This document shows positions 25,487-35,080 of a stretch of DNA of 64,000 bases, piece after piece; positions within the stretch are counted from its first letter, which is position 1; every line of letters starts with the position of its first letter. Under the pieces are notes generated by a model. The model was not told the DNA's origin and ran no database searches. It saw only the letters and a program-made list of their open reading frames with translations. Position numbers and translations under genes: made by a program. Where the stretch lies: the NCBI RefSeq assembly GCF_016651105.1, contig NZ_JAEKEL010000001.1, positions 2,408,001 to 2,472,000 of the forward strand. The letters run 5' to 3'. Source of the stretch: Pseudomonas sp. TH15 (lineage in GTDB: Bacteria > Pseudomonadota > Gammaproteobacteria > Pseudomonadales > Pseudomonadaceae).

Positions 25487-26245
25487 ATGAATTCCGTCCC
25501 TGCTGAGTTTGCGGTAAACGCCGTCGCCCGTTTGCGCGATGAGCGTGAAGAGGCCGGCATCAAGCCGATTCAGGCCCGTGGCTGGCGCGCCACCCGTTGC
25601 CGTGCCTGCCGGGTGATCGAGAGCCATTGCCTGTGCGCCTGGCGTCCGCAGGTTGAAACCCGCTCCAGCGTGTGCCTGATCATGACCAACAAGGAAGTGT
25701 TCAAACCGAGCAACACCGGCTGGCTGATCGCTGATGTGGTGCGCGACAACCATGCGTTCATCTGGTCGCGTACCGAAGTCGATCAGCAACTGTTGGATCT
25801 GCTCGCCGACCCGCAATGGCAGCCTTACCTGGTGTTTCCGGGCGAATATGTCGAGCCTGAGCGGGTAACGAATACGGTCGACACCGATAGCGCCAAGCGG
25901 CCGCTGTTTATTCTGCTGGACGCGACGTGGACTGAAGCGCGGAAGATCTTCCGCAAGAGCCCTTACTTTGACCGGTTGCCGATCCTCAGCCTGCTGCCCG
26001 AAAAACTCTCCCGCTACCGCTTGCGTCGCTCGACCCGCAGCGAGCATCTGTGCACCGCCGAAGTGGCGGCGCTGTGCCTGGATCTGGCGGGGGATAACGA
26101 CGCGGCATCGGCACTGGACGCTTACTTCGATGTGTTCAGCCAACATTACCTGGACGCCAAGCGTCAGCTGGATATGAACGTTTCAACCCCGGCCCACGCG
26201 GAACTGATGCCCTTCGTTCAAGGCGCGGCGCCGGTGATGTGCTGA
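25487..26245 (+). CDS. tapT: tRNA-uridine aminocarboxypropyltransferase (DTW domain)
   Basis: A 252-residue DTW-domain enzyme that adds the acp3 group from S-adenosylmethionine to a tRNA uridine (position 47 in E. coli TapT). The Zn-binding cysteines C38-x2-C41 and C48-x-C50 are present, and the DTW motif appears as 'LLDATWTEARK'. 'STRSEHLCTAEV' is another family block. The MNSVPAEF start at 25487 is used; the frame is open upstream to 25436, but I see no good ribosome site there. Confidence 0.85.
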   Translation: MNSVPAEFAVNAVARLRDEREEAGIKPIQARGWRATRCRACRVIESHCLCAWRPQVETRSSVCLIMTNKEVFKPSNTGWLIADVVRDNHAFIWSRTEVDQQLLDLLADPQWQPYLVFPGEYVEPERVTNTVDTDSAKRPLFILLDATWTEARKIFRKSPYFDRLPILSLLPEKLSRYRLRRSTRSEHLCTAEVAALCLDLAGDNDAASALDAYFDVFSQHYLDAKRQLDMNVSTPAHAELMPFVQGAAPVMC

Positions 26246-26485
26246 GAGTCGCCCATACTGCAAACAGCGGGGCGGGCCACGCAACTTGACCACCCCGGCT
26301 TCGCTGGGCATGCTTGGCGCCGATTAGGGCGCGGCCAAGGTTTGATACGCCGTATTCTTTACGTGATAGCCACGTGATTGGCGTTGAACGTGCCCTGTTG
26401 GTGCAGCTCCGTGGCTGTACCTCGAGTTGTTTTGGCGAGGCCTGAATGCATCAGGCGTCCCATAAAAAACAGGATCATTTGAAAA

Positions 26486-27136
26486 ATGGCCACATACGAA
26501 ATCCTGATTGCCGATGACCATCCTCTTTTTCGTAGTGCCCTGCATCAAGCGTTGACCCTGGGCCTGGGCCCGGATGTCCGTCTGGTGGAAGTGGCGAGCA
26601 TTGCCGAGCTGGAAACCCGCCTGGACGAAAAGGCCGACTGGGACCTGGTGCTACTGGACCTGAACATGCCGGGGGCCTACGGTTTTTCCGGGCTGGTGCT
26701 GTTGCGCGGTCAGTACCCGCAGATTCCGGTGGTGATGGTCTCGGCCCAGGAAGAAGCCTCGATCATGGTCAAGTCTCGTGAGTTTGGCGCCAGCGGTTTC
26801 ATTCCCAAGTCGAGCGACCTGAGCGTTATTCAAAAAGCCGTGCGTGCGGTACTGGATGGCGATGTCTTCTGGCCGCCCCAGGCGTTCGAAGCCGTCATCG
26901 TCTCGGCGGAGGCAAAGGCTGCCAGCGAAGGGCTTGCGAGCCTGACGCCCCAACAGTTCCGGGTGTTGACCATGGTCTGTGAAGGCTTGCTGAACAAACA
27001 GATTGCCTACGAGCTGAGCGTTTCCGAAGCGACGATCAAGGCTCACGTGACGGCGATTTTCCGCAAGTTGAATGTGCGGACCCGGACCCAGGCAGCGTTA
27101 CTCTTGCAACAACTTGAGTCAATTTCGAGTCACTAA
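26486..27136 (+). CDS. NarL/LuxR-type response regulator (ErdR-like)
   Basis: A 216-residue regulator. The receiver domain (1-120) has the acidic pair D10-D11 and probable phosphorylation site D58 in 'LVLLDLNMPG'. The C-terminal LuxR helix-turn-helix is about 150-212 ('LTPQQFRVLTMVCEGLLNKQIAYELSVSEATIKAHVTAIFRKL'). Position just before dgkA matches the P. aeruginosa erdR-dgkA order, so it is probably the ErdR orthologue that controls ethanol oxidation and acetate genes. No partner kinase is adjacent. Confidence 0.85.
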   Translation: MATYEILIADDHPLFRSALHQALTLGLGPDVRLVEVASIAELETRLDEKADWDLVLLDLNMPGAYGFSGLVLLRGQYPQIPVVMVSAQEEASIMVKSREFGASGFIPKSSDLSVIQKAVRAVLDGDVFWPPQAFEAVIVSAEAKAASEGLASLTPQQFRVLTMVCEGLLNKQIAYELSVSEATIKAHVTAIFRKLNVRTRTQAALLLQQLESISSH

Positions 27137-27212
27137 GGCTTGGCCTATTCACGCTTTTTTGACTTTCGTTACTCTAGCTTTCCCACTCCTTTTTGGTTCA
27201 GTTGCCCACGAT

Positions 27213-27575
27213 ATGTCACCTTTTAAAGGCCAGACCGGCCTAAAACGCATCCTTAACGCCTCCGGTTACTCGCTGGATGGCCTGCGCGCCGCCTTCACTG
27301 GCGAAGCGGCTTTTCGTCAGTTGGTGTTGCTCAACGTCATCCTGATTCCGATTTCGTTCTTCCTGAACGTCAGCCGCGTCGAACAGGCGTTATTGATCGC
27401 CGTCTGTCTGCTGGCCCTGATCGTCGAGTTGCTCAATTCGGCGGTAGAAGCGGCCATCGATCGCATTTCCCTTGAATTGCACCCACTGTCCAAGAACGCC
27501 AAGGACATGGGCAGCGCCGCGCAATTCGTGGCGTTGAGCATGATTGCGCTGGTGTGGGCGGTCATTCTGCTTTAA
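27213..27575 (+). CDS. dgkA: Diacylglycerol kinase
   Basis: A 120-residue membrane enzyme with three hydrophobic segments (about 35-52, 58-74 and 98-118). The conserved block VELLNSAVEAAIDRIS is at 71-86, and 'KNAKDMGSAAQF' is also typical. It phosphorylates diacylglycerol to phosphatidate, recycling lipid left over from glucan or LPS modification. The MSPFKGQTG start at 27213 is chosen; upstream in-frame codons overlap the regulator's 3' end. Confidence 0.93.
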   Translation: MSPFKGQTGLKRILNASGYSLDGLRAAFTGEAAFRQLVLLNVILIPISFFLNVSRVEQALLIAVCLLALIVELLNSAVEAAIDRISLELHPLSKNAKDMGSAAQFVALSMIALVWAVILL

Positions 27576-28498
27576 GCGATGGTGGGCAGCACGATCTCGT
27601 CGCTGCGCTGAACCCCGGCGGTGAAGGCGCGGCACAGATCGAGGAATTCGCGCATCGCCGATGTCTGATATTTCTGTTTGTGCCAGATGAAATAGAACTG
27701 CCGCGCCAGGTCGAGATCCGGTGTCTCCACCGCGACCAAACTGCCGCGTCGAAAGGCATCCCGCAGCGCCAGCCGCGAAATACAGCCAATCCCCAAGCCT
27801 GACTCCACCGCGCGTTTGATCGCTTCGGTGTGTTCTAGCTCCAGGCGAATGTTCAGCGCGCTGCGATGGTGACGCATGGCCTGGTCAAAAGTCAGTCGCG
27901 TCCCCGAGCCTTGTTCGCGCAGGATCCAGGCCTCATGGGTCAGCTCTTCCATGCTCGCCGTGCCGCGTTTGGCCAGCGGATGCTGGGGGGCGCAGAACAC
28001 CACCAACTCATCTTCGACCCAGCTTTGCACTTCGATGTCGGGGTGGCTGCAGTCGCCTTCGATTAGACCCAGATCAATTTCATAGTGGGCGACTTGTTGC
28101 ACGATGTTGGCAGTGTTCTGCACATGCAGCTTCACTTGGCTTTCCGGATGGCGCTGCATGAAGCTGCCGATCAGCAACGTCGCCAGGTAATTGCCGATCG
28201 TCAGGGTCGCGCCGACCGCTAGCGAGCCGAAACCGGACTTGCCGTTAAGCAGGTCTTCGATTTCCTTGGCCTGGTCGAGCAGGGCCACGGCTTGGGGCAG
28301 CAGCTGCTTGCCGAGGGCGTTGAGGCTCAGCCGTTTGCCGGCGCGGTCGAACAACTGACAGCTGCACTGGCGCTCTAGCTCGGTGATCGAGGTGCTTGCC
28401 GCCGACTGCGAGAGGTTGAGCAGGCCCGCAGCACGGGACACGCTTTCCTGCTGAGCGACGGCGACGAAGACTTGAAGTTGACGCAGAGTAAATCGCAT
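27572..28498 (-). CDS. finR: LysR-family regulator FinR
   Basis: A 308-residue LysR regulator. The N-terminal winged HTH (about 1-60, 'MRFTLRQLQVFVAVAQQESVSRAAGLLNLSQSAASTSITELE') is followed by the two-lobe effector domain. It is divergent from fpr, the arrangement of finR-fprA in pseudomonads, where FinR is needed for superoxide induction of fprA. The start at 28498 is used; a longer frame runs into the fpr leader. Its 3' end overlaps the dgkA stop by 4 bases on the opposite strand. Confidence 0.88.
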   Translation of the reverse strand: MRFTLRQLQVFVAVAQQESVSRAAGLLNLSQSAASTSITELERQCSCQLFDRAGKRLSLNALGKQLLPQAVALLDQAKEIEDLLNGKSGFGSLAVGATLTIGNYLATLLIGSFMQRHPESQVKLHVQNTANIVQQVAHYEIDLGLIEGDCSHPDIEVQSWVEDELVVFCAPQHPLAKRGTASMEELTHEAWILREQGSGTRLTFDQAMRHHRSALNIRLELEHTEAIKRAVESGLGIGCISRLALRDAFRRGSLVAVETPDLDLARQFYFIWHKQKYQTSAMREFLDLCRAFTAGVQRSDEIVLPTIA

Positions 28499-28646
28499 AT
28501 CGATATAACCGATAACCCTTATCTTAATAATCCAGTTAACAGATATTGTGGCTGCCATTAGAATGCGATGCAATTGCGCGCAGCCGCTCTTTTTTGTGGA
28601 GCAGGCGCAGAGCACGCGCAGACCAATCTCCAGGAGTCCGACGTAC

Positions 28647-29426
28647 ATGAGCAACATGAACCACGAGCGTGTCCTCAGTGTTCATCACTGGAACGACACT
28701 CTGTTCAGCTTCAAGTGCACCCGCGACCCGGGCCTGCGCTTCGAGAACGGTCAGTTCGTGATGATCGGCCTGCAACAGCCCAACGGCCGCCCGCTTATGC
28801 GCGCTTACTCGATTGCCAGCCCGAACTGGGAAGAGCATCTCGAGTTCTTCAGCATCAAGGTGCCTGATGGTCCGCTGACTTCGCAGTTGCAGCATCTGAA
28901 GGAAGGCGACGAGATCATCATCAGCAAGAAGCCTACCGGCACGCTGGTGCTGGATGACTTGAAGCCTGGCAAACATTTGTACCTGCTCAGCACCGGTACT
29001 GGTCTGGCGCCGTTCATGAGCGTCATTCAGGACCCGGAAACCTACGAGCGTTTCGAAAAAGTGATCCTGTGCCACGGCGTACGTTACGTCAACGAAGTCG
29101 CTTACCGCGAATTCATCACCGAGCACCTGCCGCAGAACGAATTCTTCGGCGAAGCCCTGCGTGACAAGTTGATCTACTACCCAACCGTGACCCGCGAGCC
29201 GTTCGAGAACGAAGGTCGCCTGACCGACCTGATGCGCAGCGGCAAGCTGTTCAGCGATATCGGTCTGCCACCGATCAACCCGCAGGACGACCGCGCCATG
29301 CTGTGCGGCAGCCCGAGCATGCTCGACGAAACCAGCGAAGTGCTGAACAGCTTCGGCCTGAAAGTTTCGCCGCGGATGCGCGAGCCGGGTGACTACCTGA
29401 TCGAGCGTGCGTTCGTCGAGAAGTAA
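28647..29426 (+). CDS. fpr: Ferredoxin--NADP+ reductase
   Basis: A 259-residue FAD flavoprotein. The FAD-binding RAYS is at 52-55, the NADP-binding 'STGTGLAP' at 115-122, and the C-terminal tail AFVEK is typical of bacterial subclass I FPRs. It moves electrons between NADPH and ferredoxin or flavodoxin in iron and oxidative-stress metabolism. The ATG at 28647 has CCAGGAGTCC upstream. It shares a 148-base divergent promoter region with finR. Confidence 0.96.
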   Translation: MSNMNHERVLSVHHWNDTLFSFKCTRDPGLRFENGQFVMIGLQQPNGRPLMRAYSIASPNWEEHLEFFSIKVPDGPLTSQLQHLKEGDEIIISKKPTGTLVLDDLKPGKHLYLLSTGTGLAPFMSVIQDPETYERFEKVILCHGVRYVNEVAYREFITEHLPQNEFFGEALRDKLIYYPTVTREPFENEGRLTDLMRSGKLFSDIGLPPINPQDDRAMLCGSPSMLDETSEVLNSFGLKVSPRMREPGDYLIERAFVEK

Positions 29427-29442
29427 GCACACCGCATCACTG

Positions 29443-29482
29443 AAAAGCCCCCATTGCCTGTGCAGGCGATGGGGGCTTTTTT
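29443..29482 (+). terminator. Terminator after fpr
   Basis: AAAAGCCCCCATTGCCTG TG CAGGCGATGGGGGCTTTTTT hairpin ending in a T-run, 17 bases after the fpr stop. Confidence 0.92.
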
Positions 29483-29500
29483 ATGCCTGACACAATCCTC

Positions 29501-29537
29501 CGTAGGAGCTGACGAGTGAAACGAGGCTGCTCCTACG
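29501..29537. repeat. Short palindromic element (GTAGGAGC type)
   Basis: CGTAGGAGC ... GCTCCTACG arms separated by ~19 bases. It resembles half of the larger GTAGGAGCTGCCGCAGGCTG elements at 49533 and 54471 and overlaps the 3' end of trmO. Confidence 0.7.
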
Positions 29538-30234
29538 TGTTGGGAACCGGGATGACTTCCAGGACTCGGATCACCCCGGCCTCCGGGTAATGCCAGCGCA
29601 CATCCAGGTCCCAGAACTGTGCGCCATATTCCCTTTCCGGCGTAGGAATCTGGTACGCCGGACGTGGGTCTTGCGCCAGGCATTGCTCAATCAGCGCCAC
29701 TAACGGCTCGTCAAGGCGCTGAGCATGTGCGTGAGCCTGTTGCAGCGCCGAATCCGTCCACTGCACGGGAATCAGCTGCGGCGCGGCGCTGGCGATGCTA
29801 TTGGACGCCGTGTCGATGATGTCGGCGTAAGGCACATAGGGTTTGATGTCGAGAATCGGCGTGCCGTCGAGCAAGTCGATCCCGGAAATCCACAGCCGAT
29901 TGGCTTCAACCTTGTCCAGTTTGACCACTGACTGGCCGATCCCGTTGGGCCGATGCGTCGCACGAGTGGCGAACACGCCCATGGATTTATTACCGCCGAG
30001 GCGAGGAGGGCGGACTTTGAGTCGTGGCTTTTCTTCCAGGGCCTGATGGAACAGGAACAGCAGCCAGACATGGCTGACCTGCTCCAGCCCTTGCACCGCA
30101 TCGCCTTGATCGAACGGCGCCACCAGCTCCAACACACCGCGAGCGGCCGGGGCCAGTTGCGGTTGGCGCGGGATGGCGAATTTCTCCTTGAAGCAGGAGC
30201 GCACGAAGCCGATGGGGGAAACGCTGTAGGTCAT
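29533..30234 (-). CDS. trmO: tRNA (N6-threonylcarbamoyladenosine(37)-N6)-methyltransferase TrmO
   Basis: A 233-residue TrmO/TsaA family protein that methylates t6A37 in tRNAs with S-adenosylmethionine. 'MTYSVSPIGFVRSCFKEKFAIPRQP' is the typical beginning. 'VFATRATHRPNGIGQSVVKL' and 'GIDLLDGTPILDIKPYVPYAD' are the conserved family blocks. Length is usual. It is a single gene facing fpr. Confidence 0.93.
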   Translation of the reverse strand: MTYSVSPIGFVRSCFKEKFAIPRQPQLAPAARGVLELVAPFDQGDAVQGLEQVSHVWLLFLFHQALEEKPRLKVRPPRLGGNKSMGVFATRATHRPNGIGQSVVKLDKVEANRLWISGIDLLDGTPILDIKPYVPYADIIDTASNSIASAAPQLIPVQWTDSALQQAHAHAQRLDEPLVALIEQCLAQDPRPAYQIPTPEREYGAQFWDLDVRWHYPEAGVIRVLEVIPVPNT

Positions 30235-30313
30235 GGTCTGGGGTCGAAGCGGGGTAGGAGGCGGGCATGATAACCCGATCGCCCTCAGGTTCGGTGGCGC
30301 CTGTCAGTCCGTC

Positions 30314-30406
30314 ATCGCGAGCAAGCTCGCTCCCACAGGGGACCTGCTGGGTTCACAAAATTTGTGACCACCCCGGATCAATTGTGGGAGCGAGCTTGCT
30401 CGCGAA
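30314..30406. repeat. REP pair between trmO and rhlG
   Basis: ATCGCGAGCAAGCTCGCTCCCAC at 30314 and its inverted copy ending at 30406. The orientation is opposite to the pair at 3548. Confidence 0.9.
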
Positions 30407-30421
30407 GGCCGCGCCGCCGAT

Positions 30422-31192
30422 CTAGAGACTAAACCCACCATCCAGCGGAATAATATTCCCGGTCATATACGCCCCAGCCGTACTCGCCAAACTGATCGCC
30501 AGCGCCGCCATCTCTTCCTCCCGGCCCCAGCGCTTCATCGGAATCAACGCCGTATCCTCCGCCAATGCTTTCTCATCACTGCCAATGTGCTGGGTCATCT
30601 TGCTCGGGAAACGTCCCGGCGCGATCACGTTGACGTTGATGTGCTGGCTGACCAGTTCCCGCGCCAGAATCCTCGACAGTTGATGCAGGGCCGCCTTGCT
30701 CGGCCCGTAGGCATAAGCCTGTTCACCGAAGGAAGAAATCCCTGCCACCGACCCAATGTTGATGATCCGCGCCGGATTCGCCGCCGATCCGCCCTTGCGC
30801 AGCAGCGGCAGAAACTGCTGGATGCAGTTGAACACCGAGGTCACATTCAGTTGCATGACCTTCTCCCAACCCTTGATCGGGTAGCTTTCCAGCGGCGCGC
30901 CCCACGTGGTGCCGGCGTTGTTGACCAGAATGTCGAGATGGGTGATCTGCTCGCCCAGCCGCGTAGCCAGTTGCAGCACGCCTTCTTCGGTGGCCAGGTT
31001 GGCCGCCAAGCCGTGGCAGCGACCAAACGCGCTCAGCTCCTCGGCCGTTTGCAGGCAGGCCTCGGCATCCCGCGCGCAGACGTACACCGTGGCGCCGGCC
31101 TCGACATAAGCCTTGGCGATCATTTTGCCGATACCACGGGTGCCGCCGGTCACCAGGGCGGTGCGGCCTTGCAGGGAAAAGTAGGGGTGCAT
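30422..31192 (-). CDS. rhlG: RhlG-like short-chain dehydrogenase
   Basis: A 256-residue SDR. The NADP-binding TGGTRGIG is at 15-22, then NNAG, 'INIGSVAGISS', and the active-site Y-x3-K in 'AYAYGPSKAALHQ'. The sequence MHPYFSLQGRTALVTGG and the 'VIAPGRFPSKMT' block closely resemble P. aeruginosa RhlG, a beta-ketoacyl reductase once linked to rhamnolipid and PHA precursor supply. No rhamnolipid genes are nearby, so its physiological role here is open. Confidence 0.85.
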   Translation of the reverse strand: MHPYFSLQGRTALVTGGTRGIGKMIAKAYVEAGATVYVCARDAEACLQTAEELSAFGRCHGLAANLATEEGVLQLATRLGEQITHLDILVNNAGTTWGAPLESYPIKGWEKVMQLNVTSVFNCIQQFLPLLRKGGSAANPARIINIGSVAGISSFGEQAYAYGPSKAALHQLSRILARELVSQHINVNVIAPGRFPSKMTQHIGSDEKALAEDTALIPMKRWGREEEMAALAISLASTAGAYMTGNIIPLDGGFSL

Positions 31193-31285
31193 GGCGAATC
31201 CTGAGTGCGGAGGGTCAATACACCCTAGCCGTCAGCCGCCAAAAGCGGAGCCACTATTTTTGCGAGGAATGGGGGGCCATACGGC

Positions 31286-31352
31286 CAGCTGCAAGCTACA
31301 AGCGGCCAGTCGAAGCGCGGTGGCCACTTGCAGCTTGCAGCTTGTAGCTGCT
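31286..31352. repeat. Imperfect inverted repeat, AGCTGCAAGC/AGCTACAAGC type
   Basis: Left arm around AGCTGCAAGCTACAAGCGG and right arm CTTGCAGCTTGCAGCTTGTAG form an imperfect hairpin containing repeated decamers. It is a Pseudomonas-style interspersed palindrome next to the YehS-like gene end. Confidence 0.7.
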
Positions 31353-31353
31353 T

Positions 31354-31821
31354 TTACGCTCTCACGCGCAGGGTCAGGCCCTTGAGGAAGTTGCGCAGCA
31401 ACTGGTCGCCACAGGTGCGGTAGTTGGTGTGGCCAAATTTGCGGAACAGCGCGCTCAGCTCAGGCTTGGACACCGGGAACTCGGAGGCCTTGAGGATCGC
31501 GTGCATGTCGTCTTCTTTCAGTTCGAAGGCCACGCGCAGTTTCTTCAGGATGATGTTGTTGGTCACCGGCGTTTCGATCGGCTGCGGCGGACGGCTTTCG
31601 TCCTTGCCACGCTTGAAGATCACCAAACCATCGAGGAAATGCGCCATGACGTCGTCCGGGCAGCGTACGAAGCCTTCCTCGTCTTCCTCTTTTTTATCGA
31701 GGTAGGTCAGCAGGTCTTCCATGGACACGTCCATGCCGCCGGTCTTGATGATCTCGATGACTTTCTTGTCGCTGATGTCGAGCATGTAGCGCACGCTGCG
31801 CAGTACGTCGTTGTGAATCAT
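31354..31821 (-). CDS. DUF1456 (YehS-like) protein
   Basis: A 155-residue cytoplasmic protein resembling E. coli YehS, with two DUF1456 repeats: 'MIHNDVLRSVRYMLDISDKKVIEI' (1-24) and 'TNNIILKKLRVAFELKEDDMHAIL' (about 87-110). Function is unknown. The ATG at 31821 is used, with AGGAT upstream; an in-frame TTG three codons earlier is less likely. Confidence 0.85.
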   Translation of the reverse strand: MIHNDVLRSVRYMLDISDKKVIEIIKTGGMDVSMEDLLTYLDKKEEDEEGFVRCPDDVMAHFLDGLVIFKRGKDESRPPQPIETPVTNNIILKKLRVAFELKEDDMHAILKASEFPVSKPELSALFRKFGHTNYRTCGDQLLRNFLKGLTLRVRA

Positions 31822-31896
31822 GGTGTGCAATCCTGATATTCGGCAGTGGGCGCCGCATAAACAGCGGCGCCGAGATGTAGGGCGGCGGGAAAAGTC

Positions 31897-32607
31897 TTAG
31901 AACTTCTCTTTGCCGGACAGGTAGCGCCATTGCCCCAGCGGCACTTTGCCGATGGACACGCCGCCGATGCGGATGCGGCGGATGGCGACGACCTTCAGAC
32001 CAACGGCCTGGCAGAACAGGGCAATGACGCCCGGTTGTGGGTTCTTCATCGCAAAGCGCAGACGGTTTTCGTTCTGCCAACTGGCCTTGACCGGCGGCAG
32101 TTCCTTGCCCTTGTAAGTCAGGCCATGGTTCAGGCGATTGAGGCCGTGAGCCACCATCTCGCCTTCAACTTCGACCACATACTCTTGTTCGATTTTCGCG
32201 GAATCGGCGGTGAGCTTGCGCAGGATCTTCCAGTCCTGGGTGAACACCAGAAGACCGCTGGCGTTGGCTTGCAGGTCGGTGCTGGCGGTCAGGCGCAGGA
32301 AGTGGCCCTTGAGCGGACGTTTGCTGAAGCGGTGTTCTTCGCTCAGGGTTTCGGCGCTGATGGTTGCCATCGCCGTTTCCGCATCCACGCCCACGGGCAC
32401 GTTCAGCAGAATCGTCACCGGCTCCGGCGCAGTGGCCTGGGCCTGCGGATCGAGCTCGACTTTCTGGTTCTCGACCTTGAACTGCGGCTCGTCGATGACT
32501 TCGCCGTCCACGGTGACCCAGCCGCCCTCGATGAACAGCTCAGCCTCCCGACGGGAACAGCCGACGAGTTCGATGAGGCGTTTGGAGAGACGAATCGGGT
32601 CAGTCAT
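31897..32607 (-). CDS. S4-domain RNA pseudouridine synthase-like protein
   Basis: A 236-residue protein. The N-terminal S4 RNA-binding domain (about 1-60: 'RLSKRLIELVGCSRREAELFIEGGWVTVDGEVI') is followed by an RsuA/RluF-like catalytic fold with 'VEGEMVAHGLNRLNHG' and 'LFCQAVGLKVVAIRRIRIGGV'. The catalytic loop, usually GRLDxxSxGLL, reads STDLQANASGLL, so the expected Asp is displaced or lost. The start at 32607 is the first plausible ATG. It is called synthase-like because activity is doubtful. Confidence 0.85.
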   Translation of the reverse strand: MTDPIRLSKRLIELVGCSRREAELFIEGGWVTVDGEVIDEPQFKVENQKVELDPQAQATAPEPVTILLNVPVGVDAETAMATISAETLSEEHRFSKRPLKGHFLRLTASTDLQANASGLLVFTQDWKILRKLTADSAKIEQEYVVEVEGEMVAHGLNRLNHGLTYKGKELPPVKASWQNENRLRFAMKNPQPGVIALFCQAVGLKVVAIRRIRIGGVSIGKVPLGQWRYLSGKEKF

Positions 32608-32695
32608 GACAGGGCCGTAACAAAAAGGGGGTGGGCATTGTACCTGCTGGGCGCCGGTTAATCCCGGCTCCATTTACACGGTGCTCGTATTCCCT

Positions 32696-32780
32696 GTGGG
32701 AGCTAGCCTGCTGGCGATTGCATCACCGCGGTGAATCTGGATGACCGCAGCGCCTGCATCGCCAGCAGGCTAGCTCCCAC
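32696..32780. repeat. REP pair, variant core GTGGGAGCTAGCCTGCTGGC
   Basis: Two inverted copies with the core sequence altered (GCTAGCCTGCTGGCGAT instead of GCGAGCCTGCTCGCGAA). The change is compensated on both arms, so the element belongs to a distinct subfamily. Confidence 0.9.
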
Positions 32781-32797
32781 AGTGGGGTTGTGGTGTG

Positions 32798-33271
32798 TCA
32801 GGCATGGTTTGAGCGCTGTTGATTTTGGCGCATACGCATGTGCAACAGCGGATAAGGCTGGCCCATACCATCGACTTCCGAGCGGCCAATCACCTCGAAA
32901 CCCTGCTTGAAGTAAAACCCCAGGGCTTGCGGGTTCTGTTCGTTGACGTCCAGTTCATCGGCGTTCAGGTGTTCCAGGGCATAGCGCAGCAGTTGCTTGC
33001 CTAGCCCTTGGCCGCGATGGGCCGGATCAATGAAGAGCATTTCGACCTTGCCCGCTGCGACACCCGCGAACCCGGTGATGCGCTGGCGCGAATCTTTGGT
33101 GCAGACCAGCATCACCGCGTCGAGGTAGCGGGTCAGCACCATGTTCTTCAGCAGTTCGATGTAGCTGTCCGGCAAAAAGTCGTGGGTGGCGCGCACCGAG
33201 GCCTCCCAGACCCGGGTGAGTTCTTCGTAGTCGCTCTGTTTCGGTGTGTGGATGACCGAATGTCGGCGCAT
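32798..33271 (-). CDS. GNAT N-acetyltransferase
   Basis: A 157-residue GNAT. 'EMLFIDPAHRGQGLGKQLLRYALEHL' is the acetyl-CoA-binding motif A with RGQGLG, followed by 'DVNEQNPQALGFYFKQGFEVIGR' (motif B). The substrate is unknown. The start MRRHSVIHTPKQSDYEE at 33271 is preferred because the upstream frame runs into the rimO terminator region. Confidence 0.88.
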   Translation of the reverse strand: MRRHSVIHTPKQSDYEELTRVWEASVRATHDFLPDSYIELLKNMVLTRYLDAVMLVCTKDSRQRITGFAGVAAGKVEMLFIDPAHRGQGLGKQLLRYALEHLNADELDVNEQNPQALGFYFKQGFEVIGRSEVDGMGQPYPLLHMRMRQNQQRSNHA

Positions 33272-33331
33272 GGCCCGATGCCCCTCGTTTTGTGAATGAT
33301 GCGAGTCCTTTCTCCACAAAACGATAGACGT

Positions 33332-33369
33332 AAAAAAGCCCCGCATCTCGTCAAGAGAGCGGGGCTTTT
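33332..33369 (-). terminator. Terminator after rimO
   Basis: A-run, AGCCCCGC..GCGGGGCT stem and T-run, immediately after the rimO stop on the minus strand; it also works in the plus direction. Confidence 0.92.
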
Positions 33370-33383
33370 CGTATTTTTTGCGT

Positions 33384-34721
<1,338 letters not shown>

Positions 34722-34782
34722 GTCTAACCTCGGTATTTGTGACGCCTCCAGCCGTGATCGGCAAGGCGACGAACGGGCGCTT

Positions 34783-34852
34783 ACGTCCTGTCTCGTGAAT
34801 ACGCTGTTTTTGACGTCGTCAAAAAGCAGCAGTGAGTCGCGAGACAGGACGT
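34783..34852. repeat. Nested inverted repeat in the rimO/kup divergent region
   Basis: Outer perfect 13-base arms ACGTCCTGTCTCG (34783-34795) and CGAGACAGGACGT (34840-34852) enclose inner arms GCTGTTTTTGACG (34803) and CGTCAAAAAGCAGC (ends 34830). It lies 62-131 bases upstream of rimO. It is not a REP element and could be a leader RNA structure or a protein-binding cruciform. Confidence 0.85.
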
Positions 34853-35080
34853 TTTGTGCGCCTCTGATCAAAAAGTGCGCAATTCTAGCGATGAGACGCG
34901 CACTTGACCAGCATTATGAGGGAAATGCGACGAGTGCTGCGCTATGCTTCGCGCCGTTACGCTTTACCGAATTTTTACAGTCAACAAATCGTCTGTAACC
35001 TTACGTAAAACAGCGCATGCTGCACGGCAAAGCATAGTGCTTCTTATAAGAAGTCCGGGTCTGAGTAGTAGGAGTTTTGG

